DNA from: Ectobacillus funiculus
GTDB taxonomy: Bacteria > Bacillota > Bacilli > Bacillales > Bacillaceae_G
NCBI RefSeq assembly: GCF_042429435.1
Contig: NZ_JBHMAF010000167.1
Length of the DNA stretch: 64,000 nt
Direction: 5' to 3' (one strand)
The notes below the pieces were generated by a model, which was not told where the DNA came from, did not search any database, and saw only the letters and a list, made by a program, of their open reading frames with translations. The translations under genes were made by a program, and so were the position numbers. Position 1 is the stretch's first letter, and each line of letters begins with the position of its first letter. Positions 1-8,325 of this stretch are shown piece after piece.

Positions 1-60
1 ATATAATCATATCTTAGATTAACCCTCTTATTCTGGTCAATCGGGTAATAGTTTCCATAA

Positions 61-191
61 AAAAACTCGCCGATTGGCGAGCTCTGCTCTTGGGTGAAGA
101 CAGAGGCATAGTTGCACTTACACTGTATTCCTAAAATTTCCGACTACGTCGAATTGACTCCTAGCCGGAAATTTATACTTCCTTACAGTGT
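61..191 (+). repeat. Dispersed structured repeat, copy 1 (full length)
   Basis: Full-length copy of a family found about ten times in this window. It opens with AAACTCGCCGATTGGCGAG, a perfect small hairpin. It continues with a conserved AAGACAGAGGC / TAGTTGCACTTA block and ends with a long arm pair: ACTGTATTCC and AAATTTCC pair with GGAAATTT and TTACAGT. It lies in non-coding DNA. Confidence 0.85.
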
Positions 192-501
192 GGAAAAATA
201 CAAGAAACCCCTCTTCTTCAGGCAATATTATTATTCCCTCATTGAAATCTATTACTGATACTAGTAATACCCAACTTAATAGTTCATCTCATCCTATTTT
301 GCTTCTAGAAACTGAATTAACAATACTTTTTTTCTCTTTTTTTAGTTTTAACAAGAACATTTAAAAGCTAGATCCAAAAATCCTAATCATCATAAGGAAG
401 ACGCTCCATGAACATCGCAGTAAAAAAATTAATACTTTTTAATTTTTTCTTAAATATTTTTTAATTTTTTTTTTGTAATATAACGGCATTGTCCTAATAA
501 C

Positions 502-519
502 CGATAATGATTATCATTA
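502..519. promoter_or_regulatory. Fur box
   Basis: CGATAATGATTATCATTA contains a 7-1-7 inverted repeat matching the classical Fur core TGATAATNATTATCA at 14 of 15 positions. It lies about 45 bases before the DoxX-like gene, where it would overlap a promoter. Repression under iron sufficiency is inferred from Fur biology. Confidence 0.8.
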
Positions 520-560
520 CTAGATTCACGTCATTCTATACTATTTAGGAGGGATTTATC

Positions 561-1301
561 ATGCAAAAAGTTGTTAAAGCAGCAGTACATGCTGCAGACA
601 GAAATACACTCAAAAAACATGTATTTCAGTATTTAGTTGTTTTAATGCGTATTCTATTTGGGGTAGGTTGGCTGTTAGCGGGAGTAACGAAAATGTTAGG
701 TAAAGGAGGTTCCACGGGACATTCATGGTTTGCTCAACCAGGAGTATTTCTTAATGATTATCTAATAAAAGTATTAGATAAACCCAATGTACCAGATTTT
801 TATAAATTTTTTATTGAAGAGGTTGCCATTAAGCAAGTTTGGGTTCTAAATTATGCGATTCCTATCACTCAGGTGTTGATTGGTTTGTTTCTTATCCTAG
901 GGTTTATGACACTTCCATCTATTCTGACTTGTCTCTTTATGCATATTAACTTTCTTTTCTCAGGTAATATAAATTTACTAAGTATCGTTCTTTATACAAG
1001 CGCATTTGGCTTATTACTAAGTGGAAAACAAACCTATATGTTAAGCTTGGATCAATATTTTAAATTAGATCATCTATTTAACTGGCATATTAATAAAGCT
1101 AAAAATCCCACTAATAATACATTAAAAGAAAATTTTTCTCAAAATGATCTTAAGAGACTTTTACAGGACAGCTTTAACGAAATTTCCAATTCCGTTGAAA
1201 GGGCTCATATATCTCAAAATGAGCGAATTGAACAATTTATCACTTATATTCAAGAAACTCACTATAGTGAAAATAGTCGTTCCGACAAAAAAATCATATA
1301 A
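561..1301 (+). CDS. DoxX-like integral membrane protein
   Basis: 246 residues. After a basic N-terminus, several hydrophobic segments run from about residues 25 to 165 (for example around LVVLMRILFGVGWLLAGVT), typical of the DoxX/DoxD superfamily of four-helix membrane proteins. The hydrophilic tail of about 75 residues is unusual for the family and predicts a cytoplasmic extension. The start is fixed by AGGAGGG 7 bases upstream. It sits directly downstream of a Fur box and upstream of a P19-type iron lipoprotein, so a role in iron acquisition or redox handling of imported iron is inferred. Family assignment is fairly firm, function is not. Confidence 0.75.
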   Translation: MQKVVKAAVHAADRNTLKKHVFQYLVVLMRILFGVGWLLAGVTKMLGKGGSTGHSWFAQPGVFLNDYLIKVLDKPNVPDFYKFFIEEVAIKQVWVLNYAIPITQVLIGLFLILGFMTLPSILTCLFMHINFLFSGNINLLSIVLYTSAFGLLLSGKQTYMLSLDQYFKLDHLFNWHINKAKNPTNNTLKENFSQNDLKRLLQDSFNEISNSVERAHISQNERIEQFITYIQETHYSENSRSDKKII

Positions 1302-1446
1302 GGTTATGAATGCATTAAGAATAACATTACTGTTACAACTCCTTAGACTATTTTTTATAGGGCTATGTGAATAAAACACAGTAATATTTAATGTGAAAAT
1401 TAACCCACTACTAATTCGTAATAATTACTATCTGGAGGTATATCTT

Positions 1447-1983
1447 ATGAAAAAGCTCTTCTTACTTTTGACATCATTAGTGATTCTAGTACTATCGGCC
1501 GCTTGCACCAATCAGAAGGAACAGGTTTCTGGACACCATGAGGAAGCCGGAGAAGATATAATGATTGGTCAGGTAGTTAAAAATGGGATGGAAATTCATG
1601 CCGTTTACCTGCCTCATTCAGTTAAAGTAGCACCTGTTGAACGTGGAGGAAAAGAAGGAAATATTCATTTAGAAGCTGACATTCATGCAACAAAGGACAA
1701 TTCCTTTGGATTTCCTGAAGGCGCTTGGATTCCGTATCTAACAATTAACTATAAGATCTACAATCTTGATACACATGAAGATGTAGCAGAAGGACAATTG
1801 TATCAAATGGTAGCAGGTGACCCGCATTATGCTTCTAATGTGTTATTACCTGAAGCGGGAAATTATGAATTAACGTTCCAAATCAGTCAACCCGATTTAG
1901 CTCGTCACGCTGAAGATGTGAAGGAGTTCTATGAACCCATGACGTTAAAATGGAAATTCAAGTATGATGGAGCTAAAAAATAA
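1447..1983 (+). CDS. P19/Tp34-family periplasmic-type iron-binding lipoprotein
   Basis: 178 residues from the ATG at 1447, chosen because GGAGG at 1434-1438 precedes it; an in-frame ATG at 1393 has no ribosome binding site. The N-terminus is a lipoprotein signal ending VLSAAC. The mature part matches the P19/Tp34 Fe(II) transport family: an early acidic/His stretch (HHEEAGEDIMIG), a Met motif (NGMEIHAVYLP), AWIPYLTINYKI, and VAGDPHYASNV, whose His and Met residues bind metal in characterised members. Usually an FTR1-type permease is encoded nearby; here only the DoxX protein is. Probably co-transcribed with it under Fur. Confidence 0.85.
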   Translation: MKKLFLLLTSLVILVLSAACTNQKEQVSGHHEEAGEDIMIGQVVKNGMEIHAVYLPHSVKVAPVERGGKEGNIHLEADIHATKDNSFGFPEGAWIPYLTINYKIYNLDTHEDVAEGQLYQMVAGDPHYASNVLLPEAGNYELTFQISQPDLARHAEDVKEFYEPMTLKWKFKYDGAKK

Positions 1984-1998
1984 ACAAAAAGTTTTACA

Positions 1999-2112
1999 GA
2001 AAACTCGCCGATTGGCGAGCCCCACTCTTGGGCGAAGACAGAGGCGTAGTTGCACTTACTTTCCAGCTACGTCGGATTCGCTTCTAGCTGGAGATTTCTA
2101 CTTTCTTACATT
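1999..2112 (+). repeat. Dispersed structured repeat, copy 2
   Basis: Directly follows the P19 stop codon. The central arm is altered to TTTCCAGCTA...TAGCTGGAGA. Compared with copy 1 both sides of this stem have changed and pairing is kept, which is compensatory evidence for a folded element. Confidence 0.8.
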
Positions 2113-2164
2113 ATAAAAAATTACAGAGGGGACATTCCCCTCTTATCTTAAAGAATTAAAGATA

Positions 2165-2262
2165 TTTAACAGATTTCACGAACATTCAGCTCCACCTATT
2201 CATTTGGCAGTGCCGATCTCATTCCTTGGGACAGGAGACTTCTTTTCGGAAAATCTGTTAAA
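2165..2262. repeat. 98-bp element with 12-bp inverted ends
   Basis: TTTAACAGATTT at 2165-2176 is the exact reverse complement of AAATCTGTTAAA at 2251-2262. The right end overlaps the stop codon of the aminoglycoside phosphotransferase gene. The same right end, preceded by TTTCGGA, recurs at 57714-57731. Confidence 0.5.
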
Positions 2263-3049
2263 AAAACTCATCCATGAGTTGATAATAAAAGATTTTTAAT
2301 TCGTCTAGCCCCGTAACACCGTATGTCTTAAGAAAAAGGGGAATGTGATTCTCGCCAAAATTATATGCAATACTTCGAATTACTAATGCCAAATCTTGAT
2401 ACCTATCAGAAATCCCTGCTCTCCCCCAATCTATAAAACCACTCACCTTACCTTCATTAATAATAATATTTGGTAAGCAATAGTCACCATGAGTAAAGAC
2501 CAAATCTTCATTTGTAGGTCTCTTTGAAAAGAGTTCATCAAAGAGATCCTTTGCTTTTATGCCTATTCTCACGCTATCAAAATCGCCTTCATCAACAAGT
2601 CCATTTTCAATCCTTTTTCTTGCTTCTTCAATTTTAACATCCAAGTTTTTACTAAAAGGGCAACCTTCAATGCTCAAACTATGTATTTTTTTAAGACCTG
2701 CTGCCAATAGCTCTATTAAAAGAGGTAAATTTGTTTCATATGCTTTATCAGAAGCGTTAATCCCTGTTATTTCTGTTGTTAATAAGTATTCGTTTGCTTC
2801 ATCTTTGTTGTAATACAGAACCTTTGGCACAGACAATCTTCCTTGTAACCACTCTAATCGTTCTTTTTCATCAGATAAGTTTTCCATAGAATGGTTGGGT
2901 TGTATTTTAAGGTATTGATTATAAATCGGTCCCTTTAACAAGAATGTCATAGCGTCTGATCGACCAATTGTAATTCTCTCCCAAGAATAACCAGCTATCA
3001 ATTCTGCTAAGTCGTGCGGAACTTCTTTCATCCATTTCACCACTTTCAT
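2258..3049 (-). CDS. Aminoglycoside 3'-phosphotransferase, APH(3') family
   Basis: 263 residues, the usual APH(3') length. The enzyme transfers phosphate from a nucleotide to the 3'-hydroxyl of kanamycin-type aminoglycosides. Visible motifs: LLKGPIYNQYLKI around the nucleotide-binding Lys, the catalytic loop HGDYCLPN, the metal-binding segment FIDWGRAGISDRYQDLALVIRS and the family C-terminus YYQLMDEFF. Overall it resembles the APH(3')-IV type from Bacillus circulans. It is a single gene without a partner; the stop codon lies inside a small inverted-repeat element. Expression and substrate range cannot be read from sequence. Confidence 0.9.
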   Translation of the reverse strand: MKVVKWMKEVPHDLAELIAGYSWERITIGRSDAMTFLLKGPIYNQYLKIQPNHSMENLSDEKERLEWLQGRLSVPKVLYYNKDEANEYLLTTEITGINASDKAYETNLPLLIELLAAGLKKIHSLSIEGCPFSKNLDVKIEEARKRIENGLVDEGDFDSVRIGIKAKDLFDELFSKRPTNEDLVFTHGDYCLPNIIINEGKVSGFIDWGRAGISDRYQDLALVIRSIAYNFGENHIPLFLKTYGVTGLDELKIFYYQLMDEFF

Positions 3050-3178
3050 AAGCTGGCTCTTTTAATAATACATTGTTTCTTCGAATCATTTTGTAAGTCC
3101 TTCTTTAACCAAACAGCCGCTTTAGCTGAATAATTATTATACAAATTATTCTTTTTTGGTTCTGGGAGTATCCTTTAT

Positions 3179-3216
3179 TTCACTGTAAGAAAATATATAT
3201 TTCCAGCCGGAAACGA
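3179..3216 (-). repeat. Dispersed structured repeat, copy 3 (3' half only)
   Basis: Reverse-oriented fragment with only the terminal arm (CACTGTAAGAAAATATATATTTCCAGCCGG), corresponding to the last third of the full element. Confidence 0.65.
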
Positions 3217-3251
3217 AAAAAACCCTATTTTGGACTTTTGATCAACATAAC

Positions 3252-3842
3252 TTAAGTTATCGGCGAAGATGGGTCACTATTCGATTGATCTCCATTATTA
3301 TGAGCTTGTATTAGCACTACTCGGTCTATGACTATTTTGGCGATCACACCCATTACAACCAAACTGATACATGACCAATGTGCATTCCAAGCTTTTTCTA
3401 AATAAATGCCCACTATTTTGAGAAAAAATAATGCAATATAGGATGTAAAAATCGAAAAAAGCCCTAATGCTATCAAAAAAGGTTTCCATTTTGAATATCG
3501 CTGATAAATGATACTTAATGCCATTGGAATAATGAAAAGATTAGCTACTAGCATTGAAGGAATTATACCAGGTTGAACTTGAATTCTGTAATCATACCAA
3601 TCCAAAGCAGTTGCAATTTCATCAATGTACTTATTTAGTATGAATATGATTCCAAAGTAAGCGATGGTTTGCACGAGCTTTTCTTTCTTGATTAATATAA
3701 TAAATAGGATCGATACTACGATGCACAGCCCAAGGAGCATCCACCATTGCCATGTAAACAAAGAATGCTTTGTCCATATTTCCCACCTTAGATCGGTCAG
3801 CTGATTGGATATCTTATCAATTTTCTTCCCTAACTCATTCAT
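3252..3842 (-). CDS. Multi-helix membrane protein, CBO0543-like family
   Basis: 196 residues from the ATG at 3842, which has GGTGGAGG about 10 bases upstream; an upstream in-frame start at 3911 would add 23 residues without a ribosome binding site. An amphipathic N-terminus (MNELGKKIDKISNQL) is followed by about five hydrophobic helices, with DWYDYRIQVQPGI between helices 2 and 3. This arrangement resembles the Bacillus membrane proteins annotated as CBO0543 family, of unknown function. Monocistronic as far as visible. Confidence 0.65.
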   Translation of the reverse strand: MNELGKKIDKISNQLTDLRWEIWTKHSLFTWQWWMLLGLCIVVSILFIILIKKEKLVQTIAYFGIIFILNKYIDEIATALDWYDYRIQVQPGIIPSMLVANLFIIPMALSIIYQRYSKWKPFLIALGLFSIFTSYIALFFLKIVGIYLEKAWNAHWSCISLVVMGVIAKIVIDRVVLIQAHNNGDQSNSDPSSPIT

Positions 3843-4072
3843 CCTGAATACCTCCACCCACTTCAATTGAATAGTATTATTTTCCCCAAATTTAAACAAC
3901 ATTATTATCAAGATAAGTATTGGTACCTATACAAGCCGAACCGCCAGATCGTCTATCCATAGAATTTGAATCAGAGCATTATTTTCGAAAATTTTAATTT
4001 TTAAGTTTTTGTAGCTTTTTGTTTTTTTATGTAGTTTCTATTATAAATTAAGGATACGATTTTTATCAAAAG

Positions 4073-4087
4073 ATGAAAGCGCTTAAT
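4073..4087. promoter_or_regulatory. Probable cre site upstream of asparaginase
   Basis: ATGAAAGCGCTTAAT matches the CcpA consensus WTGNAANCGNWNNCW except for the conserved C near the 3' end. It lies 38 bases before the asparaginase start, a plausible repression position. Confidence 0.45.
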
Positions 4088-4124
4088 TAAACAAATGTAT
4101 TGTCAATGAATAGGAGGAATTCTC

Positions 4125-5276
4125 ATGAAGGAACTAACAACAAAGAAAAAAGTTGCCCTTACCACACTAGCATTAATGTCTTCTGGAATTATAGCTATCT
4201 CAGCAAATAGTACCTATGCATCAAATCCTGTTGAAGCTAAATCGGCTACAACATCTAATGCAAAAGATTCTAGTAAGAAAGAGACCCCTGAAATTAAAAT
4301 TTTAGCAACAGGTGGCACCATCGCCGGAACTGGCTCTACTTCGACTCAAACCACCGGCTATCGAGCTGGGGTCTTAACTCCAGATCAACTGTTGGAAGCG
4401 GTTCCGTCACTAAAGGATATTGCTAACATCTCCACTGAGCAGATAGCAAGCATCGATTCTGGTACAGCTAATACCAACGCTGTGATGGTCAAACTGGCAA
4501 AGGAGGTCCAAAAAACATTGGATGATCCAAAATGTGACGGTGTTGTCATTACTCACGGTACGGACACCATGGAGGAGACCGCTTACTTCCTCAACCTTAC
4601 TGTTCATTCTGACAAACCAATTGTCATGGTCGGTTCAATGCGTCCTTCTACAGCACTCTCTGCTGACGGTCCGTTAAACCTGTATAACGCTGTAGCACTT
4701 GCTGGTTCTAAAGAAGCTCATGACAAGGGCGTCTTGATCTCTATGAATGGCAAAATTGGAAATGCTCGCGACATCTTTAAAACGAGTACAACCGACGTTG
4801 ATGCTTTTAATAATCCAGAACTCGGTATCCTAGGGTATATGCAAGATGGTAAACCATACTTCTACAACCTGCCGATTAAAAAACATACCACAGAATCCGA
4901 TTTTGACATTCGCAATATTACTGAAGATAAGCTGCCGCGTGTTGATATTGTTTATTCGCATGCCAATGATGATCGAGTCCTGGTTGATGCTGTAGTTGCA
5001 GCAGGGGCAAAGGGGATTATTCACGCTGGTACGGGTAATGGTTCCGTCCACGAAAAAACACTTCCGGGTCTACAAGATGCTGTGAAGAAGGATGTTGTTG
5101 TTGTTCGTGACACTCGTGTACCGGAAGGCATGGTTACTCATGAACAAGTAGACACAGATAATGATTTCGTCAATTCTAACAACATTAATCCTCAAAAAGC
5201 GCGTATCCTGTTGATGTTAGCACTCACTCAAACTAAAGATCCAAATAAAATTCAAGAGTATTTCAATGAATACTAA
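4125..5276 (+). CDS. ansB: Secreted type II L-asparaginase
   Basis: 383 residues. It hydrolyses L-asparagine to aspartate and ammonia outside the cell. The N-terminal signal (residues 1-33, ending TYASN) is followed by a Ser/Lys-rich linker. The catalytic domain has both asparaginase signatures, with the first nucleophilic Thr in ILATGGTIAGTG and the second triad in VITHGTDTMEETAYFL, plus SADGPLNLYNAV and the C-terminal HAGTGNGSVHE. Closest in type to Bacillus AnsZ. AGGAGG precedes the start and a rho-independent terminator follows. In Bacillus such genes respond to nitrogen limitation through TnrA; I found no clear TnrA box, only a cre-like site. Confidence 0.93.
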   Translation: MKELTTKKKVALTTLALMSSGIIAISANSTYASNPVEAKSATTSNAKDSSKKETPEIKILATGGTIAGTGSTSTQTTGYRAGVLTPDQLLEAVPSLKDIANISTEQIASIDSGTANTNAVMVKLAKEVQKTLDDPKCDGVVITHGTDTMEETAYFLNLTVHSDKPIVMVGSMRPSTALSADGPLNLYNAVALAGSKEAHDKGVLISMNGKIGNARDIFKTSTTDVDAFNNPELGILGYMQDGKPYFYNLPIKKHTTESDFDIRNITEDKLPRVDIVYSHANDDRVLVDAVVAAGAKGIIHAGTGNGSVHEKTLPGLQDAVKKDVVVVRDTRVPEGMVTHEQVDTDNDFVNSNNINPQKARILLMLALTQTKDPNKIQEYFNEY

Positions 5277-5411
5277 GAATCGGTTCAGCTATCGGCAGTG
5301 GTTTTGGTGCAAACACTTCAGAAGAGATATTAAAGAGGTAAAAAATTCTCTAATGGAATCTATTTGATGTTAGAAGACCAAATAGTTGATGAATAAGGTT
5401 CATTTGATTTC

Positions 5412-5446
5412 GGACAGACTTCTCCCTTGGAGAGTTTGTCCTTTTT
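5412..5446 (+). terminator. Terminator after asparaginase
   Basis: GGACAGACTTCTCC and GGAGAGTTTGTCC form a stem followed by TTTTT. Confidence 0.7.
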
Positions 5447-5740
5447 GCATCATATTGATGGCATGAATATAGAACAAACTCGTATAAAGCGGGGCACTCT
5501 CCGTTTTGCCAAACCAAATACGCGAAGATACTCGTGCATACTTCGCCAAGAGCTTTTTATCTTAGCACTTAACCCGTTGACATGCTAGCCTTATTCCATT
5601 CATTCTTCTTAACGATAAAATGAATACCATATATATGTTTAGTCAGCATAATCGCTCATTCTTAAGTGATTGAGTAGAAACTTGGTTCCAGAATAAAAGG
5701 GATAAGAATAAGAGTTGATTCACTTACTAGAGAAAAAGAT
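5447..5740. other. Intergenic stretch without recognised gene
   Basis: Nothing that I can call a gene. A weak hairpin around 5522-5544 (CGAAGATA / TATACTTCG, imperfect) is the only structure. Confidence 0.4.
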
Positions 5741-5742
5741 TA

Positions 5743-5792
5743 TAGCCCCTACTCGTTGTAGACCGAAAGTCAAATAGTCGAAGTAGGGGCTA
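5743..5792 (-). terminator. Terminator of the SASP gene
   Basis: TAGCCCCTACT at 5743-5753 pairs with AGTAGGGGCTA at 5782-5792. Read on the minus strand the hairpin is followed by a T-rich tract (AATCTTTTTCTC). Confidence 0.7.
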
Positions 5793-5811
5793 GTAGGATT
5801 GAAGAATAATC

Positions 5812-6021
5812 TTAGGAATATCTATTTACTCCACCGAGCTGTTGCTCAGCCAATGCTACCAAACGCTTTGTAATTTCTCCACCCACAGACCCGTTCGCAC
5901 GTGAAGTTGTCTCAGCACCGAGTGTGATACCAAATTCCTGTGCAATTTCATATTTCATTTGGTCAAGAGCTGCGTCTGCATTTGCTACTAGTACTTCATT
6001 GTTATTGCTTCTGCGTGCCAT
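5812..6021 (-). CDS. Alpha/beta-type small acid-soluble spore protein
   Basis: 69 residues, the normal SASP length. These proteins coat spore DNA and are degraded by the GPR protease at germination. Diagnostic segments are LDQMKYEIAQEFGI, which contains the E-[FIYLVM]-[AG] GPR cleavage region, LGAETTSRANGSVGGEITKRLV and LAEQQLGG. A strong GGAGGTGA lies upstream of the ATG and its own terminator follows. Expected to be transcribed in the forespore by SigG. Its presence shows the host sporulates. Confidence 0.95.
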   Translation of the reverse strand: MARRSNNNEVLVANADAALDQMKYEIAQEFGITLGAETTSRANGSVGGEITKRLVALAEQQLGGVNRYS

Positions 6022-6238
6022 AATATATCACCTCCATTTGTAATTGTAGCATTCACAAACATTTCAATATTTATGTATTATTTAAAATAAAATTTGTTTT
6101 ATAACTTATATATTTTTCAAACTGGAAATAACACAGCAAATGAAATTACAAAAATAAATACTGGCTCTCCCCTCTAGAAAGCCAGTATTTTTGCATTCTG
6201 TTTAACGTATTGATAACTCTCTTTGCTTTATGACAGTT

Positions 6239-7444
6239 TCACCATTTTCTCCGAGAGTGTTTACTTTTATTATGTTGAATTTGAACGTGTAATTCCTGCA
6301 TAAAGTGTTCCTGTTCTTGTTCCCAAATCGTAATTGCTTCCTCTTCTGATAGGTGCTGCATAAGTTTTCTGACTACTGCATCCCTGATAAACCAATCTGG
6401 GAGCAACTCACTACTGCGGGCATATTCTGCCTGTATATGTTTTAAAGCCTGATACACTTCTAGGTTTTGAGTAGCAGGATTGGGCAGACTCTGCGAAGAG
6501 ACATCCTCAGCTACTTTATTTTGCAGAATACGCGTAATATAACCTATTGGATTTTCAATTCCTGTTTGAAAACGGAACTCCTCTAATACCTGCAAAACAG
6601 TATCTTCCCCATACTTGCTCCACTGTCTCAAAGTCTGATCCTGTAGAATAAACCCTTGCTGCATCGCCACACGTTTTGCCCGTTCAGAGAATGTGTTTGC
6701 CGCTTGAAATTCAGATAAACGTTCCTCAAATATACGAGTAGGTTTCTCTCCAGATGTACGACCACGAATAATAAACTTAACTCGATCTACCTTTCTTCCT
6801 GTTTTGTATTCTGCAATATCAAACTGAATATCTGTTTTATCCTTCAATTCATTTTGTGCCGGTACTAAAATGCGTTGCTTGAAATTTCCATAGGCCGGAT
6901 AGATATCATCCGCCCCCAATATGTTCCGCAAATCATCCAGTGTAAACATCCGCTCCCGAATTTTCTCATATTGCTTGAGCAGCTCATATAAACGAATCGC
7001 ATAGGAGCTTTTTAATTTCACGACATTTTCGAGCCGGTAACTTGTAAAGTTCTTTTTTAATTCTAACAAAAATGGTCGAAGAAATGGGTCAAACCGAACG
7101 TCTATCGTCCCTTCTTGTTCGTTATAACTGACATATGAAAGCCAGGCTACCTGCACAACCTTATTATTGACACGTACTTCAAAAACCTTACGCATTAATT
7201 CTTTAGTAATTTTCCGTAATTCTGTGTATTTGGGTGATCCTTTTAATCCAATCAGTTTATGGAATTCTTTAACGGGAAACGTATAGGTCTTAAAGTCCGA
7301 ATCATTGGGTTGAATGTTACTCGCCACACAAAGAATGATCTTTTGTTCAACTAGTCCGAGTCGATAATTCGCCTCAATTAATAAATTGGATTTCGTTACA
7401 AGATTCTTCACGTCCATAACAGTAGAGATTGTTGCAGCATCCAT
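6239..7444 (-). CDS. Rep_3-family plasmid replication initiator
   Basis: About 401 residues from the ATG at 7444, preferred over the ATG at 7453 because AAAGG lies 9-14 bases upstream of it and directly abuts the other. Two winged-helix halves typical of Rep_3/RepB initiators are visible: LLIEANYRLGLVEQKIILCVAS and FPVKEFHKLIGL, then the hallmark LKSSYAIRLYELLKQYEK, FTLDDLRNILGA and the NELKDKTDI / KVDRVKFIIRG segments. A long extra C-terminal region (about residues 245-401) includes GYITRILQNKV. The adjacent iteron array at 7556-7917 is the expected binding target. This marks a theta-type plasmid origin; no ParA/ParB gene is seen nearby. Confidence 0.9.
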   Translation of the reverse strand: MDAATISTVMDVKNLVTKSNLLIEANYRLGLVEQKIILCVASNIQPNDSDFKTYTFPVKEFHKLIGLKGSPKYTELRKITKELMRKVFEVRVNNKVVQVAWLSYVSYNEQEGTIDVRFDPFLRPFLLELKKNFTSYRLENVVKLKSSYAIRLYELLKQYEKIRERMFTLDDLRNILGADDIYPAYGNFKQRILVPAQNELKDKTDIQFDIAEYKTGRKVDRVKFIIRGRTSGEKPTRIFEERLSEFQAANTFSERAKRVAMQQGFILQDQTLRQWSKYGEDTVLQVLEEFRFQTGIENPIGYITRILQNKVAEDVSSQSLPNPATQNLEVYQALKHIQAEYARSSELLPDWFIRDAVVRKLMQHLSEEEAITIWEQEQEHFMQELHVQIQHNKSKHSRRKW

Positions 7445-7555
7445 GGGCACCATCCTTTCTTACCCCGCTGTGATACTACCACAAGTATAACTACTTCAAA
7501 GACATGTTATACTTACACATCCAAAAATAACCAAAAATAAGACTAGGAATGCAAT

Positions 7556-7917
7556 GCACCATTTTTGTTATAGATACATACGAAACGAGGAGGGAAAAAG
7601 AAGGAAAAATGGGATAGCGATAGAGGTCAAACCAAAAATGTTATAATTCGCAGCAGCACCTCCCCCATCAGCACCATTTTTGTTAGAATTCAAACCATTT
7701 TTGTTATACTTAACTGAAAACTGGAGGCTTTTGCACCATTTTTGTTAGACCTTCACCAATTTTGTTATACATACACCAGTTATGTTATAGATACATCAAA
7801 AATGTTACAGTTTAAACCATTCTTGTTATAGACGCCGAACCAAGTCTGTTAGAGAAAGCACCAACTTTGTTATAGCTGACACCAATTTTGTTATCCTTCA
7901 CACCATTTTTGTTATAG
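7556..7917 (+). repeat. Iteron array of the plasmid origin
   Basis: About 13 direct repeats of a unit near CACCATTTTTGTTATAG, beginning around 7556, 7628, 7671, 7691, 7732, 7753, 7773, 7793, 7813, 7836, 7858, 7879 and 7899. From 7732 on they are spaced mostly 20-22 bases apart, about two helical turns. They vary at the second A/T block and at TTATAG versus TTAGA. They lie directly upstream of the Rep_3 gene, the standard arrangement for initiator binding. Confidence 0.9.
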
Positions 7918-7932
7918 AATGTGCGAAAAAGC

Positions 7933-8025
7933 CTTGCCAGTATTGAACACTTGGCAACCGAAAACAAAAAAACAAGTGAAAACAATTAAAACAAAAATAA
8001 AGAAGAAAACAGTTAAACATAAAAG
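7933..8025. other. AT-rich segment of the origin, probable unwinding region
   Basis: Directly beyond the iterons is a TTGCCA...TGGCAA inverted repeat. It is followed by about 65 bases that are nearly all A with scattered C, G and T on the plus strand. Such strand-asymmetric AT-rich DNA beside iterons is typical of a DNA-unwinding element. Function is inferred from position. Confidence 0.5.
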
Positions 8026-8040
8026 GTGGAAATGATACAC

Positions 8041-8081
8041 AAAAAAGCCCCATTAACTCCTCTTACAGAATTAATAGGGCT
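8041..8081 (-). terminator. Terminator of the small membrane protein gene
   Basis: On the minus strand AGCCCTATTAA pairs with TTAATGGGGCT and is followed by TTTTTT. Confidence 0.75.
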
Positions 8082-8088
8082 CTATGTA

Positions 8089-8325
8089 CTACTCTTCTTT
8101 TTCCAATAACCTTTTATATCGATTTACTATCATCGCTTTTATCAATATGGAGGAACCGTATAACATAATCAGTACAACAGGTACTCTAATATTAGCTGGT
8201 GAGGAGGAGAATAAAAAAGCACTGATACTTAAAGCAAGCACAATAAATCCGCTAATAGTTTGTTTCTTCTTTGTTCTTTCCCCTTCTAGATTATATAAAC
8301 AGGATTCGATAAACTTTTGTTTCAT
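8089..8325 (-). CDS. Small two-helix membrane protein
   Basis: 78 residues, not recognised. A charged N-terminus (LEGERTKKKQ) precedes two hydrophobic segments, TISGFIVLALSISAFLF and IRVPVVLIMLYGSSILIKAM, and a basic/acidic tail. A good AAGGAGTG lies upstream of the ATG and a terminator follows, so it is a self-contained transcription unit. A plus-strand ORF over the same bases has no ribosome binding site. It lies beside the replication origin; a link to plasmid maintenance is possible but unproven. Confidence 0.6.
   Translation of the reverse strand: MKQKFIESCLYNLEGERTKKKQTISGFIVLALSISAFLFSSSPANIRVPVVLIMLYGSSILIKAMIVNRYKRLLEKEE

Larger units (their letters stand above)
1..560. other. Non-coding leader region before the iron operon
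   Basis: No convincing gene. It holds repeat copy 1 and the Fur box. An 18-codon ORF beginning at 408 runs into a T-rich tract and looks like the remnant of a signal peptide rather than a gene. The DNA is very AT-rich from about 330 to 490. Confidence 0.5.

Noticed and set aside
7556..7917. CRISPR-like regular repeats
   Set aside because: The units are about 17 bases, vary between copies and leave only a few bases between them. No cas gene is present, and they lie upstream of a Rep_3 gene, so they are iterons.
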